From Candidatus Aristotella avistercoris (GTDB taxonomy: Bacteria; Bacillota; Clostridia; Oscillospirales; Ruminococcaceae): a stretch of 64,000 nt of DNA. Shown here piece by piece: positions 16,290-26,855 of the stretch. How positions within the stretch are numbered: the stretch's first letter is position 1; each line of letters begins with the position of its first letter. The DNA is taken from assembly GCA_904397835.1 (NCBI GenBank), contig CAJFOV010000046.1:41428-105427 (forward strand), written 5' to 3'. The notes under the pieces were generated by a model. That model had not been told where the DNA came from. It saw only the letters and a list, made by a program, of their open reading frames with translations, and did no database searches. Position numbers and translations under genes: made by a program.

Positions 16290-16327
16290 AAAAGGCCGCC
16301 CAAGGTTTCTGAACCTGGGCGGCCTTT
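16290..16327 (+). terminator. Terminator of the FadR-controlled operon
   Basis: A 17-bp stem with one bulged A (AAAAGGCCGCCC...GGGCGGCCTTTT) and a four-base TCTG loop. Confidence 0.88.
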
Positions 16328-16442
16328 TGGGCAGTATTGCTGTAGGATATACAAAGAAAGCAGGACTCTGCGGCGCTTGGAAGAGGCGGGCCCCCTCCCG
16401 AAACAGTGCAGCGGGAACGGGAATGCCCTCGCCATCCCTCGT

Positions 16443-17576
16443 CTAGTCGTTGGGAAGAATACCGGGTAGCTCACAGAGGAGCACATGAAAGGAGGAAAAT
16501 CGATCTTTCAAATAGGAGACCGGATCCGAGGCCAGGGAGAGAGGCCCCTGGGGCGGCTCCAACAGGGGAAGGGAGATGGTCACCCGGGTGCCGTTGTCCG
16601 GTTGGGATTCCAACAGCAGGGTGCCGTGGTGGGCAGAAACAATGGACTTTGCGTTGGTGAGCCCCAGGCCCACGCCGCTATAGAACTCTCCCCGGGGATG
16701 GTAGGAAAAATAGGGGTCACACACCCGGCTCAGGTACTCCGGTGGGATGCCCCAGCCGTTGTCCGCCAGGGTCAGCAGCACAGCCTCCCCGGAGGCCCTG
16801 AGGGTCAGATCCAGCCGGGGATGATCCCCATTGTATTTTAGGCTGTTGCCCACCAGATTCAGCAGGGCGTTGGTCAGATACTTTTCATCGGCCAGCACAC
16901 ACAGGTCCGGTTCCACCTGGTGGCACAGGGTCAGCTCCGGCAGGGTGCTCTGAAGGGCCCCGCACAGCACCAGCACCAGGGCGGAGAGATCCAGTGGCTC
17001 CAGGTGCAGGGGGGAGGTGTCGGTGAAAAAGCGGGCGAAGTCCGACAGATTCACACAGGTGCGCAGCAGCTGGTAGGAGCTCTGGTTGATGATGTTCAGA
17101 TAGGGCAGCAGCGGCTCCAGGGCGGAGGGGGGGATCTGTCGCTTGAGGGAGAAGAGGGCCCCAAAGATGGAGGAGATCTGGGCCCTGTTCTGGTCCGACA
17201 GAAGGCTCATGGGCTTGCCCTCCTGGGAGGGAAAGGGGGCGGGCAGTTGGGCGTCTGTGAGCAGGTGCAGGAGGAAATAGCGGTTGGGTCCCTCCTCCAC
17301 CGTCAACAGGTTCAGCTGGAGGTTGGCCAGAGGCATGGTGAGGGGGAAGTTGTTCACCGTCCCACCCTGTTGGTCCGTCAGGCGCAACAGGGCCTCGCAG
17401 TCCTGGGAATTTAGAATTTTCCAAAGGCTGCGCTCCTGATCCAGGGCAGGGAACAGGACCCGGGCCGGCTGGTTGGCCCACACCAGCCCCAGGCCAGTAT
17501 CGCACAGCAGGAAGGGGGCCTGCTGTTTGGCCAGTTGGCGCTCCAGTATGGTGAGAAAATTGTCTGATTCGCGCAT
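16443..17576 (-). CDS. Histidine-kinase-like protein with Asp in place of the phospho-accepting His
   Basis: A 377-residue soluble protein. Residues about 10-110 resemble a PAS sensor domain, and residues 220-360 form a complete HATPase_c domain: N box LLNLVGNSLKYN, G1 DNGWGIPP, F box DPYFSY and G2 GVGLGLTNAK. The segment between aligns with HisKA, but the H-box position reads SDQNRAQISSIFG where kinases have SHELRTPLTSILG, so the phosphorylated His is Asp (D128). ATP binding should survive; autophosphorylation should not. No response regulator is adjacent. The start at 17576 follows GGAGG; an upstream ATG in frame has no site. Confidence 0.82.
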   Translation of the reverse strand: MRESDNFLTILERQLAKQQAPFLLCDTGLGLVWANQPARVLFPALDQERSLWKILNSQDCEALLRLTDQQGGTVNNFPLTMPLANLQLNLLTVEEGPNRYFLLHLLTDAQLPAPFPSQEGKPMSLLSDQNRAQISSIFGALFSLKRQIPPSALEPLLPYLNIINQSSYQLLRTCVNLSDFARFFTDTSPLHLEPLDLSALVLVLCGALQSTLPELTLCHQVEPDLCVLADEKYLTNALLNLVGNSLKYNGDHPRLDLTLRASGEAVLLTLADNGWGIPPEYLSRVCDPYFSYHPRGEFYSGVGLGLTNAKSIVSAHHGTLLLESQPDNGTRVTISLPLLEPPQGPLSLASDPVSYLKDRFSSFHVLLCELPGILPND

Positions 17577-17792
17577 GGTCAACGTCCTCCAAATTGTGGC
17601 CCCCTCAGGGGATGGTTCCTTCAGTATACTACACAACACCCAAAAAGGGAAGAAAAGCTTCTCATCCCACCCGGCGGGACAATGTTCAATCAGCCCAAAT
17701 CACCGGATGGGAAGATGGGCAAACTGGACGAAATAGGGAAAATTTGTTATTCTTTTGTCAATCTTATTGTATTATTTTACGAAATGGAGTAG

Positions 17793-18857
<1,065 letters not shown>

Positions 18858-18863
18858 CATTTG

Positions 18864-18897
18864 AAAAGCCGCTGTCCCACCGGGACAGCGGCTTTTT
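18864..18897 (+). terminator. Terminator of gap
   Basis: A 15-bp perfect stem (AAAAGCCGCTGTCCC with GGGACAGCGGCTTTT) with a three-base loop, ending in T residues. Confidence 0.93.
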
Positions 18898-18970
18898 GTG
18901 TGATTGTGATTGAACCCAATAGGGAAAGCGGTCAAACGCCTCTTTCTTTTTCCCCCGAGGTTTGGGGTGG

Positions 18971-19129
18971 CTATGGATCCTTTTTGTCCTCCAGTGCAGA
19001 GAGGATAAAATATCCCATGACACAGACGGCCACCAGGGAGGCCAGCCCCGGCCAGTTCAAAAGGGCCCCAAGGACTCCCCCAATCAACAGGCTGACCACA
19101 AAAGTGATAACGCTGAGCTTAAATGCCAT
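18971..19129 (-). CDS. Small membrane protein, 52 residues, unknown function
   Basis: A short but convincing gene. An ATG at 19129 has GAGAGGTGA six bases upstream. The product starts MAFKLSVITFVVSLLIGGVL and carries two hydrophobic segments (about residues 5-25 and 29-45) split by NWPG, ending in the charged tail LEDKKDP. It looks like a two-helix inner-membrane miniprotein. Its ribosome binding site overlaps the stop (TGA) of the orphan reading frame at 19142, and a consensus promoter lies at 19500-19528 on the same strand. I do not recognise a family. Confidence 0.72.
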   Translation of the reverse strand: MAFKLSVITFVVSLLIGGVLGALLNWPGLASLVAVCVMGYFILSALEDKKDP

Positions 19130-19141
19130 CTGCTTCACCTC

Positions 19142-19435
19142 TCATTGGATCGTAAGAGCCCTTGCAACATAATTGCTGGTAACGGTTTCAAGCGGAACAG
19201 AGAATGTAGGGGTACCAGTTAAACCAATTGAAACACGGATATTACCCAGACCAAATGTCTTATGAGAATATCTTGCTTGAATATTTGCAAGTCCGCTTGT
19301 AATAACTGGATATCTTATGAATGTTTCAAAAACGACGTGCTTGCCGCCGTCCCCTAGACAATAACTACATTTGGAAGAAAGTTGAAACGCGGCCGAGATT
19401 TCGCATAAAAATGCTACAAACCCATGGAACAGAAG
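19142..19435 (-). pseudogene. AT-rich orphan reading frame without a start codon (probable gene remnant)
   Basis: On the minus strand a 97-codon frame is open between stops. It contains no ATG, GTG or TTG, yet the last 65 codons read like a real beta-rich protein: VVFETFIRYPVITSGLANIQ, then ARYSHKTFGLGNIRVSIGL, then TFSVPLETVTSNYVARALT. GC content (about 40 percent) is far below the neighbours. The likely explanation is the 3' end of a decayed or transferred gene; use of a rare start or a frameshift cannot be excluded. Family unknown. Confidence 0.45.
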
Positions 19436-19499
19436 TCAATCTTTTTTTATAATCTTCATTTTTTAAAAATTGAACAATAATTTTAAACTTTTCAATTAT

Positions 19500-19528
19500 A
19501 ATATATAAAATATCTCAGAAAATGTCAA
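19500..19528 (-). promoter_or_regulatory. Strong promoter reading into the AT-rich island
   Basis: On the minus strand a perfect TTGACA (19523-19528) and TATATT (19500-19505) are separated by 17 bases, and a perfect TATAAT overlaps just downstream. It would drive the orphan frame and the 52-residue gene. Confidence 0.7.
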
Positions 19529-19717
19529 GTGGTTTTCAATTTATATTGCTTGTTATCATTTGTTTCATGTTTCGACAGAGGCCCTGTGTATACTGGATAA
19601 CGGGCAATTGGAGGAGCTGTGGGCAGCAGTGCCGCAATTGGGAGCAAAAGATTGGGTATAGAGCACAAAATCCCCTGAAAATTCATCGTTTTATTTTGGA
19701 AAAGGCACAATCTTTTC

Positions 19718-19746
19718 TTGAAAATACAGGGGACGGATGATAGAAT
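19718..19746 (+). promoter_or_regulatory. Promoter of the glycogen operon
   Basis: TTGAAA and TAGAAT are separated by 17 bases, 55 bases upstream of the glgB start. No other promoter of this quality lies between it and glgA. Confidence 0.75.
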
Positions 19747-19800
19747 AAAGGAAAGAACGGCCCTGTGCCGTCCCGAAAGGTAGATTGGAGGGGGAAACAT

Positions 19801-21771
19801 ATGAGCCATCCAGGCACACGCCAGCAATTGGAACTGTTTCACAGGGAGATCTGCCCGCGGGCCTACGAACTGTTGGGGGCCCACCCGGCCAAACGGGGCA
19901 GGGGGCAGGGGTACCTGCTGCGCACTTGGGCCCCGCAGGCACAGGCGGTGTCAGTGGTGGGGGATTTTAACGGCTGGAACCCCAAAAAGAACCCCATGCG
20001 TCGGGTCACCGAGGGCGGAATTTGGGAGTGCTTTGTCTCCGGGGTCAAGGAGTATGACCTCTATAAGTTCTGCATCCAGACTCAGGACGGCCGGCAGCTG
20101 CTCAAGGCGGATCCCTACGGCTACCATATGGAGTGCAGCGCCCAGGCGGCCAGCAAGTTCTATGACCTGTCCGGATACGAGTGGAAGGATGGGGACTACC
20201 TGGAAAAACGCCGGGGCCAGCTGGCCTACTCCAGCCCCATCAACATTTATGAGGTGCACCTGGGCTCCTGGCGGCGGTACCCTGACGGGAACTACTTCGA
20301 CTACCGCAAGCTGGCCAAAGAGCTGGTGCCCTATGTAAAAAAGCTGGGCTACACCCACATTGAGCTCATGCCCGTGACAGAATACCCCTATGACGGCTCC
20401 TGGGGCTACCAGTGCATCGGCTACTTTGCCCCCACCAGCCGGTTTGGCACCCCCAAGGACTTTATGTACTTTGTGGACCAGTGCCACCGGGCGGGAATCG
20501 GGGTCATCCTGGATTGGGTGCCCGCCCATTTTCCCAAGGACGAGGCGGGGCTCTTTGAGTTTGACGGCACCTGCTGCTATGAGTATGCCGACCCTCAAAA
20601 GAAGGAGCACAGCCAGTGGGGCACCCGGGTCTTTGACTATGGCCGGCAGGAGGTCTGCAACTTCCTGATCTCCAGCGCCATGTTCTGGGTGGAACAGTAC
20701 CACCTGGATGGCCTGCGCATGGATGCGGTGGCCAGCATGCTCTACCTGGACTACGGCCGCCAGGGTTGGGAATGGAGCCCCAACGAAAAGGGCGGCAAGG
20801 AGAATCTGGAGGCGGTGGCCTTCATCCAGGCGCTCAACCGCCAGGTCCTCACGGACCATGGGGACATACTTATGATTGCGGAGGAGTCCACCGCCTGGCC
20901 CCTGGTGACCAAGCCCACCTATGTGGGGGGGCTGGGCTTCAACTTCAAGTGGAACATGGGCTGGATGAACGATATGCTGGACTACTTCTCCCTGGACCCC
21001 TGGTTCCGGTCCTACAACCAGGATAAGCTGACCTTCAGCCTGTTTTACGCCTTTTCGGAGAACTTTATCCTGCCCATCTCCCACGACGAGGTGGTCCATG
21101 GCAAGTGCTCCCTGCTGGACAAAATGCCCGGCAGCTATGAGGAAAAGTTCGCCGGGGTGCGCCTGTTTTTGGGCTATATGATGAGCCACCCGGGCAAAAA
21201 GCTCCTCTTTATGGGCCAGGAATTTGGCCAGTTTATCGAATGGGACTATCAAAAAGGCTTGGATTGGCTCCTGCTGGGGTACGAGCGGCACAAACAGCTC
21301 CTGGAGTATGTCCGGCAGCTGAACCTCTTCTATCGCAAAAATGCCCCTCTGTGGCAGGTGGAGGACTCCTGGGACGGCTTCCAGTGGATCGCCCATGACG
21401 ACCATCAGCAGAGCGTCATCGCCTTTCTACGCATGGACGAGGAGGGCAAGGAACTGGTGGTTGTCTGCAACTTTACCCCTGTCCCAAGGGAGCAGTACCG
21501 CATTGGAGTGCCGGAGGCGAAGGCATACCGGGAGGCGTTCAACTCCGATGCCCCAGTCTTTGGCGGCGGTGGCCTTGGCAACGAGGGGCCCATCCCCTGT
21601 GAAAAAATCCCCATGCACGGGTTTGACCGGTCTATCCAGTTGACTCTTCCACCCCTGTCGGTGCTGTATCTGCGGCCGGTGGGACGCAAGAGCGTCCACC
21701 ACAGCCACCGCACAGTGCAGAAAGTGGTCAAGCAGCTGGAGCAGCAGGCGGCCCGAGATCGGGAGAATTGA
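19801..21771 (+). CDS. glgB: 1,4-alpha-glucan (glycogen) branching enzyme, GH13
   Basis: A 656-residue enzyme that creates alpha-1,6 branches in glycogen. Order: a carbohydrate-binding CBM48 domain (residues about 30-125, VVGDFNGWN), the GH13 catalytic barrel with [13 protein letters not shown] (nucleophile Asp), IAEEST (acid-base Glu) and [11 protein letters not shown] (third acid, Asp), then a C-terminal beta domain. Length is normal for the short bacterial GH13_9 type. The ATG at 19801 follows GGAGGGGG; an ATG at 19765 would add 12 untypical residues. First gene of glgBCDA; glgC starts 31 bases after its stop. Confidence 0.96.
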   Translation: MSHPGTRQQLELFHREICPRAYELLGAHPAKRGRGQGYLLRTWAPQAQAVSVVGDFNGWNPKKNPMRRVTEGGIWECFVSGVKEYDLYKFCIQTQDGRQLLKADPYGYHMECSAQAASKFYDLSGYEWKDGDYLEKRRGQLAYSSPINIYEVHLGSWRRYPDGNYFDYRKLAKELVPYVKKLGYTHIELMPVTEYPYDGSWGYQCIGYFAPTSRFGTPKDFMYFVDQCHRAGIGVILDWVPAHFPKDEAGLFEFDGTCCYEYADPQKKEHSQWGTRVFDYGRQEVCNFLISSAMFWVEQYHLDGLRMDAVASMLYLDYGRQGWEWSPNEKGGKENLEAVAFIQALNRQVLTDHGDILMIAEESTAWPLVTKPTYVGGLGFNFKWNMGWMNDMLDYFSLDPWFRSYNQDKLTFSLFYAFSENFILPISHDEVVHGKCSLLDKMPGSYEEKFAGVRLFLGYMMSHPGKKLLFMGQEFGQFIEWDYQKGLDWLLLGYERHKQLLEYVRQLNLFYRKNAPLWQVEDSWDGFQWIAHDDHQQSVIAFLRMDEEGKELVVVCNFTPVPREQYRIGVPEAKAYREAFNSDAPVFGGGGLGNEGPIPCEKIPMHGFDRSIQLTLPPLSVLYLRPVGRKSVHHSHRTVQKVVKQLEQQAARDREN

Positions 21772-21802
21772 TCTTCTGCAAAGCCAGCGAGGAGGTTATA
21801 GC

Positions 21803-23029
21803 ATGTTTCGAAAAAAGGAATGGATCGCCATGCTGTTGGCAGGGGGCCAGGGCAGCCGGCTCTACGCCCTGACCCAAAACCTGGCAAAGCCTGCGGTGCC
21901 CTTTGGCGGCAAGTACCGCATCATCGATTTCCCCCTGTCCAACTGTGTCAACTCCGGCATTGACACGGTGGGGGTGCTGACCCAGTACCAACCCCTGACC
22001 CTCAACGAATACCTGGGCACCGGCCAGCCCTGGGATCTGGACCGGATTGACGGTGGGCTCTTTGTACTGCCCCCCTATCAGACGGCCTACGGATCCGATT
22101 GGTACAAGGGCACGGCCAACGCCATCTATCAGAATGTCCGCTTCATCGACCGATATGACCCGGAGTATGTGGTGATTCTCTCAGGGGATCACATCTACAA
22201 GATGGACTACTCCAAAATGCTTGCCGTCCACAAGGAGAAGGGGGCAGATTGCACCATCGCCGTGTTGGAGGTGCCCCTGGAGGAGGCCAGCCGCTTTGGC
22301 ATTATGAACGCCCGGGCGGATGGAACCATCTATGAGTTCCAGGAAAAGCCCAAGGAACCCAAGAGCAACCTTGCATCCATGGGCATCTACATCTTCACCT
22401 GGAAGATGCTGCGCAAATACCTGACGGAGGACGAGGCGGACCCCAGCTCCTCCAAGGACTTTGGCAAGGACATCATCCCCAAGATGCTGGGGGATGGCGC
22501 CCGCATGATCGCCTATCCCTTTGATGGATACTGGAAGGACGTGGGCACCATTGACAGCCTCTGGGAGGCCAATATGGATCTGCTGAACCCCAATACCTCC
22601 TTGGTCCTCTCCGACCCCAGCTGGAAGATCTACGCCCGCAACCCGGTGATGCCACCCCACTATGTCTCCCCTGAGGGCAAGGTGCAGAATTCCATGGTGG
22701 CAGAGGGCTGCAGCGTCTACGGGGAGGTGGACTTCTCCGTCCTCTTTGCTGGAGTTACGGTGGAGGAGGGCGCTGTGGTGCGGGACAGCATCATCATGCC
22801 CAACACCACCATCAAGGCCGGGGCAAAGGTGGAGTACGCCATTGTGGCGGAAAACACCGTCATTGGTGAGGACGCCACGGTAGGCTGCCGGCCGGAGAGC
22901 ATGACCGACCGCAGCAGCTGGGGCATCGCTGTGGTGGGTTACAACGTGAAGGTCGGCCCCAAGGCCGTGATCGGTCCCAAGGCCATGGTGGACCGGGATA
23001 TTCCAGGGGGTGAAACAGATGGCCAATAA
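21803..23029 (+). CDS. glgC: Glucose-1-phosphate adenylyltransferase, catalytic subunit
   Basis: A 408-residue enzyme that makes ADP-glucose from glucose-1-phosphate and ATP, the committed step of glycogen synthesis. The N-terminal nucleotidyltransferase domain has [15 protein letters not shown] and [25 protein letters not shown] holds the metal-binding Asp, and FQEKPKEP contributes to sugar binding. The last 120 residues form the left-handed beta-helix. GAGGAGG precedes the ATG. It overlaps glgD by 11 bases, so the two subunits are translationally coupled, as expected for the heteromeric Firmicutes enzyme. Confidence 0.97.
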   Translation: MFRKKEWIAMLLAGGQGSRLYALTQNLAKPAVPFGGKYRIIDFPLSNCVNSGIDTVGVLTQYQPLTLNEYLGTGQPWDLDRIDGGLFVLPPYQTAYGSDWYKGTANAIYQNVRFIDRYDPEYVVILSGDHIYKMDYSKMLAVHKEKGADCTIAVLEVPLEEASRFGIMNARADGTIYEFQEKPKEPKSNLASMGIYIFTWKMLRKYLTEDEADPSSSKDFGKDIIPKMLGDGARMIAYPFDGYWKDVGTIDSLWEANMDLLNPNTSLVLSDPSWKIYARNPVMPPHYVSPEGKVQNSMVAEGCSVYGEVDFSVLFAGVTVEEGAVVRDSIIMPNTTIKAGAKVEYAIVAENTVIGEDATVGCRPESMTDRSSWGIAVVGYNVKVGPKAVIGPKAMVDRDIPGGETDGQ

Positions 23030-24137
23030 GCGAGCGATGGGAATTATTTTTGCCAACATGCACGATGGCTTTCTGGGGGAGTTGACCTCCCACCGGTCCC
23101 TGGGGGCGGTGCCCTACGGGGGCAGATACCGGGTCATTGACTTCTCCCTGTCCAACATGACCAACGCCGGCATCCACGACGTGGGCATCATCACCCACAG
23201 CAACTACCAGTCCCTCATGGACCATTTGGGTTCCGGCCGTGAGTGGGACCTGGCCCGCAAATGGGGAGGATTGAGCATCCTGCCTCCCTATGCCGGTACC
23301 ACTCTGGGCTTTAACAGCGGACGTATGGAGTCCCTGGCCGGGGTCATCAGTTATATCAAGCGCACCCAGGCGGAATTTGTGGTGCTCTCCGACTGTGACA
23401 TGGTGGCAAACTTGGATTTGAGCGCCATCATTGAGGAGCATGCACAGTCTGGCGCGGATGTGACCATTGCTTACCGCAAGGACTACCTCACCGGGGAGCA
23501 CAAGGACAGCACAACCCTGGTGCTGGATGGAGCTGGACGGGTCCGGGAGGTCCTCCTGAACCCCACCCATGCAGGGACCTACAACGTCTATTTGAACATT
23601 GCCGTCATGGAGAAGGCCTTTTTGGAGAACCTGGTCCAGGAGATGGCCAGCCGGAACCTGCGCTCCTTCCGCAGGGATGTGCTCCAGGAGGGGTCCAAGT
23701 TCATGAACATCAAAGCCGTGGAGATCCACGAGCCCTGCCTGAAGATCGACAGCATCCGGGCCTACTACGACGCCAACATGCAGATGCTGGATCCCAAGAT
23801 CCGGGCGGCCCTCTTCACCAGGGACCGGCCCATCTACACCCGGGTTCGGGACGAGGCGCCGGCAAAGTACGGGCTCAACGCTGCAGCCTGCAACTCTCTG
23901 GTGGCGGATGGCGCCGTCATTGAGGGCCGGGTGGAGAACTGTATCATCTTCCGCGGCGCCAAGGTCCGCCGGGGAAGCGTGGTGAAGAACTCCGTCATTA
24001 TGGAGGGCACCATCATCGGGGAGCAGGTCTCCCTGGACTGTGTCATCACCGATAAACGGGTGCGTATCCAGGATGGAAGAACCCTCATGGGCTTCCACAC
24101 CTATCCACTCTATATCCCCAAGGAGAGCGCCATCTAG
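23019..24137 (+). CDS. glgD: Glucose-1-phosphate adenylyltransferase, regulatory GlgD subunit
   Basis: A 372-residue paralogue of GlgC. The nucleotide-binding signature GGxGxR of GlgC is missing: the N-terminus reads [16 protein letters not shown], the usual sign of Glg[13 protein letters not shown] and SDCDMV remain. In Firmicutes GlgD alone is inactive but raises activity of the GlgC-GlgD complex. The ATG at 23019 is eight bases from GGGGG; a GTG at 23010 overlaps that site. It overlaps the end of glgC, and glgA follows after 32 bases. Confidence 0.95.
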   Translation: MANKRAMGIIFANMHDGFLGELTSHRSLGAVPYGGRYRVIDFSLSNMTNAGIHDVGIITHSNYQSLMDHLGSGREWDLARKWGGLSILPPYAGTTLGFNSGRMESLAGVISYIKRTQAEFVVLSDCDMVANLDLSAIIEEHAQSGADVTIAYRKDYLTGEHKDSTTLVLDGAGRVREVLLNPTHAGTYNVYLNIAVMEKAFLENLVQEMASRNLRSFRRDVLQEGSKFMNIKAVEIHEPCLKIDSIRAYYDANMQMLDPKIRAALFTRDRPIYTRVRDEAPAKYGLNAAACNSLVADGAVIEGRVENCIIFRGAKVRRGSVVKNSVIMEGTIIGEQVSLDCVITDKRVRIQDGRTLMGFHTYPLYIPKESAI

Positions 24138-24169
24138 CGACCCCTGTGACCGATGAAAGGAGTGACAGC

Positions 24170-25591
24170 ATGAAGATTTTGTATGTAGCCAGTGAGGCGC
24201 TGCCCTTTATGGCCTCTGGTGGCCTTGCCGAGGTGGCCGGTAGCCTGCCCAAGGCCATCCGGGACCGGCAGACCGCCTGCCGGGTGGTAATGCCGCTGTA
24301 CGGGGATATTCCCCAGGAACTGCGGGAAAAGATGAAATACCTGACCAATTTTACGGTGCGTCTCTCCTGGCGTCATCAGTACTGCGGAGTTTTTGAAGCC
24401 ACCATCAACGGCGTGATATATTATCTTTTGGACAACGAATATTATTTTAAACGTTCTGGAATCTATGGCTTCTTTGACGATGCAGAGCGCTTCGCCTTTT
24501 TTGCCAAGGCGGCGGTGGAGCTCATTGACCACATCGACTACCGGCCGGACATCCTCCACTGCAATGACTGGCAGACGGCCATGTCCATTGTGTACCTGAA
24601 CGAAGAATACAGGAAGTATGAAAAATATAAGAATATTCGTACTGTTTTTACTGTGCACAACGTTCAATACCAGGGCCGCTATGGTATGGAGATCCTTCAG
24701 GATGTGCTGGGCCTGCCTCCAGAGCGGGAAAAGGACATGGAGTGGGATGGATGCCTGAACATGATGAAGGCGGCGGTCATGCAGGCGGATGCGGTCACCA
24801 CCGTGAGCCCCACCTATGCTGCGGAACTGGAAGACCCTTGGTTTTCCCACGGCCTGGACCGGCTGTTCCGCATGAACCATCACAAGGTTCAGGGGATCCT
24901 CAACGGCATTGATACCCACTCCTACGATCCCCAGACCGACCCGGAGATTTTCTGCAACTATTCGGCCAAAGAGCCCCAGGGCAAGGCAAAGAACAAGGCG
25001 GAGCTGCAAAAGCTCATGGGCCTGGATGCCGAGCCCCGGCGGCCCCTCATCGGCATGGTCAGCCGTCTGGTGTCCCACAAGGGGATGGATCTGGTCAAGT
25101 ACATCCTCAACGAGGTGGTTCAGGATGGCTTCTCCGTGGTGGTGTTGGGCACGGGGGACTACATCTATGAGGAGTTCTTCCGGGAGATGCAGATGCGCTA
25201 TCCTGGCAAGGTGGCGGTGAAGATCGGCTTTTTGCCCCATCTCTCCCGCAAGATCTACGCCGGCAGCGACCTGTTCCTCATGCCGTCCAAGAGCGAACCC
25301 TGCGGCCTGGCTCAGATGGTGGCTTTGCGCTACGGAACCATCCCGGTGGTGCGGGAGACCGGCGGACTCAAGGACTCCATCCGGGACCTGGGCGGGGAGG
25401 ATGGCAACGGGTTTACCTTCCAGACCTACAACGCCCACGACATGTTCCACGCCCTACGCCGGGCCAAAGCCCTCTATGAGGACGAGGAGGCTTGGAACCG
25501 GGCAGTGGTTCACGCCATGGGCTGTGACTTCAGCTGGGGGCGCTCCGCCAGGGAGTACATTCAGATGTACCAGAGCCTGCTTCCCCAGTAG
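24170..25591 (+). CDS. glgA: Glycogen synthase (ADP-glucose dependent), GT5
   Basis: A 473-residue GT-B fold glycosyltransferase that adds glucose from ADP-glucose to a growing alpha-1,4 chain. Blocks: ILYVASEALPF at the start, HCNDWQTAM and FTVHNVQYQGRYG in the first domain; IGMVSRLVSHKGMDL and PSKSEPCGLAQMVALRYG (donor-binding Glu region) in the second. The N-terminal donor motif usually reads KTGGL; here it is ASGGLAEV, without the Lys. AAAGGAGTGA lies five bases before the ATG. Last gene of the operon. Confidence 0.95.
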   Translation: MKILYVASEALPFMASGGLAEVAGSLPKAIRDRQTACRVVMPLYGDIPQELREKMKYLTNFTVRLSWRHQYCGVFEATINGVIYYLLDNEYYFKRSGIYGFFDDAERFAFFAKAAVELIDHIDYRPDILHCNDWQTAMSIVYLNEEYRKYEKYKNIRTVFTVHNVQYQGRYGMEILQDVLGLPPEREKDMEWDGCLNMMKAAVMQADAVTTVSPTYAAELEDPWFSHGLDRLFRMNHHKVQGILNGIDTHSYDPQTDPEIFCNYSAKEPQGKAKNKAELQKLMGLDAEPRRPLIGMVSRLVSHKGMDLVKYILNEVVQDGFSVVVLGTGDYIYEEFFREMQMRYPGKVAVKIGFLPHLSRKIYAGSDLFLMPSKSEPCGLAQMVALRYGTIPVVRETGGLKDSIRDLGGEDGNGFTFQTYNAHDMFHALRRAKALYEDEEAWNRAVVHAMGCDFSWGRSAREYIQMYQSLLPQ

Positions 25592-25618
25592 CTTTCCCAA
25601 ATTAAGACATAGAGCCAA

Positions 25619-25650
25619 GGGCGCCTGGAGAATCCAGGCGCCCTCTTTTT
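25619..25650 (+). terminator. Terminator of the glycogen operon
   Basis: A perfect 10-bp GC stem (GGGCGCCTGG with CCAGGCGCCC), a five-base loop and TCTTTTT. Confidence 0.93.
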
Positions 25651-25786
25651 GGGGTCTGTAACAGTTGAAAAACGGTGTGGAATGTTTCCAGGGGTAGGAA
25701 TAAGATTCCCGGGGGACCGTGTAAATATGGCTACGCATGATGCAGGGGCAAGGGGAGCTGTTCCGTTGAGGGTTGAGTACCAAAAA

Positions 25787-25810
25787 GCCCAGCGGTCAAA
25801 GCCGCTGGGC
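25787..25810 (-). terminator. Terminator of the DUF975-like gene
   Basis: A perfect 9-bp stem (GCCCAGCGG with CCGCTGGGC) with TTTTT following on the minus strand. Confidence 0.88.
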
Positions 25811-25822
25811 GAGGGAGCTGAA

Positions 25823-26713
25823 TCAGAAGGGAAAGGGTCCTCCAGGAATGAAGAAGGGGGCCGGGATGTTGGGGCTGCCCCGCAGAAGCCGCTCATGCCG
25901 TTGGATCAAATACCGGGCGTAGAGGGCCCGGCTCATATCATAATAGGGAGCAAAGTACAGAATGGGCAGAATCAACAGGGAGAGAAGTACCCAGGGCAAG
26001 AAGGACAGGTGGAAGGCCAGAAGGTATCCTTTACTTCCCTGGGTGACCTGGATGGAGCGGGTGATGGCCTGCCGGGCGGTGAGATCCTCCTCCAGCACCA
26101 GATATTGGGCCAGGAAGTACCGCTGCATCCACATGCCATAGAAAAGGGCGCAGACCACCAGAAGCAGCAGGCTCACAATGAAGAACACGGAGTTGACCGC
26201 CTGCAGCGGGGTGGGCACCACCGACTGGTTGGAAAAGAGGATCACCACCGAGGCGGCCAAGCATCCCGCTGGAACAGAGAGAAAGAGCAGCCCCCACAGT
26301 AGGCGGCGCAGCCCCAGCTGAAACTGAAGCCACAGGCTGCGCAAAAACAGCCGCTTGGAGGAGAAGGCGGTGAAGATCCCCAATAGCTCCTCCGGCTCGC
26401 CACCCCCAAGCTGATAGTACCAATGGGCCACCCCCAGCCGCAGAGGGGAGAGGACCACAAAGGAGCACCCCACCATCACCAGGGAGACGCCCAGCTTTGC
26501 CCACAGGGTCAGGAACATTCCCCAGGTGATGACTTGGGGCCGGGAGAGCAGGCTCCATAGGGAGGGGGCGTTTAAAAAATAGTTCAGCAGGGCGTTAGTC
26601 AGCCAGAACAGCAGCCGGATGCCGGCCAAAAGCAGCACCACAACAATGGCCTTGACCCAGAAGCCAGTCAAGGCCCGCTTGGCGTTGATTTTGATGGTGT
26701 GGCGTAATTGCAT
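25823..26713 (-). CDS. Integral membrane protein, DUF975-like
   Basis: A 296-residue protein with a basic N-terminus (MQLRHTIKINAKRALTG) and about six hydrophobic segments. The charged loop QYLVLEEDLTARQAITRSIQ before the last pair of helices is typical of DUF975 proteins (Arg/Thr-rich loop with an AI-S/T motif). The function of the family is not established. GGAGGACGG lies just upstream of the ATG. Monocistronic between two convergent or divergent neighbours. Confidence 0.75.
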   Translation of the reverse strand: MQLRHTIKINAKRALTGFWVKAIVVVLLLAGIRLLFWLTNALLNYFLNAPSLWSLLSRPQVITWGMFLTLWAKLGVSLVMVGCSFVVLSPLRLGVAHWYYQLGGGEPEELLGIFTAFSSKRLFLRSLWLQFQLGLRRLLWGLLFLSVPAGCLAASVVILFSNQSVVPTPLQAVNSVFFIVSLLLLVVCALFYGMWMQRYFLAQYLVLEEDLTARQAITRSIQVTQGSKGYLLAFHLSFLPWVLLSLLILPILYFAPYYDMSRALYARYLIQRHERLLRGSPNIPAPFFIPGGPFPF

Positions 26714-26855
26714 GGCCGTCCTCCCTCTCTGCCATCTATGCCGGGGCCAGGGATTTGGCGGCCCGGTGTCCCAATGGAACCATCCCTCTTAGGGTGTCTG
26801 GATGGTTCTATTTTAATACATTTTTCCCACAGAGAAAACAGCCAACCAAAAAAGT

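Noticed and set aside
19522..19740. Plus-strand frame of 72 codons before glgB
   Set aside because: No ribosome binding site, overlaps the minus-strand promoter and the glg promoter, and the composition is not protein-like. A different frame ending at 19661 looks slightly more protein-like (ILDNGQLEELWAAVPQLGAK) but has no start, so it was not called.
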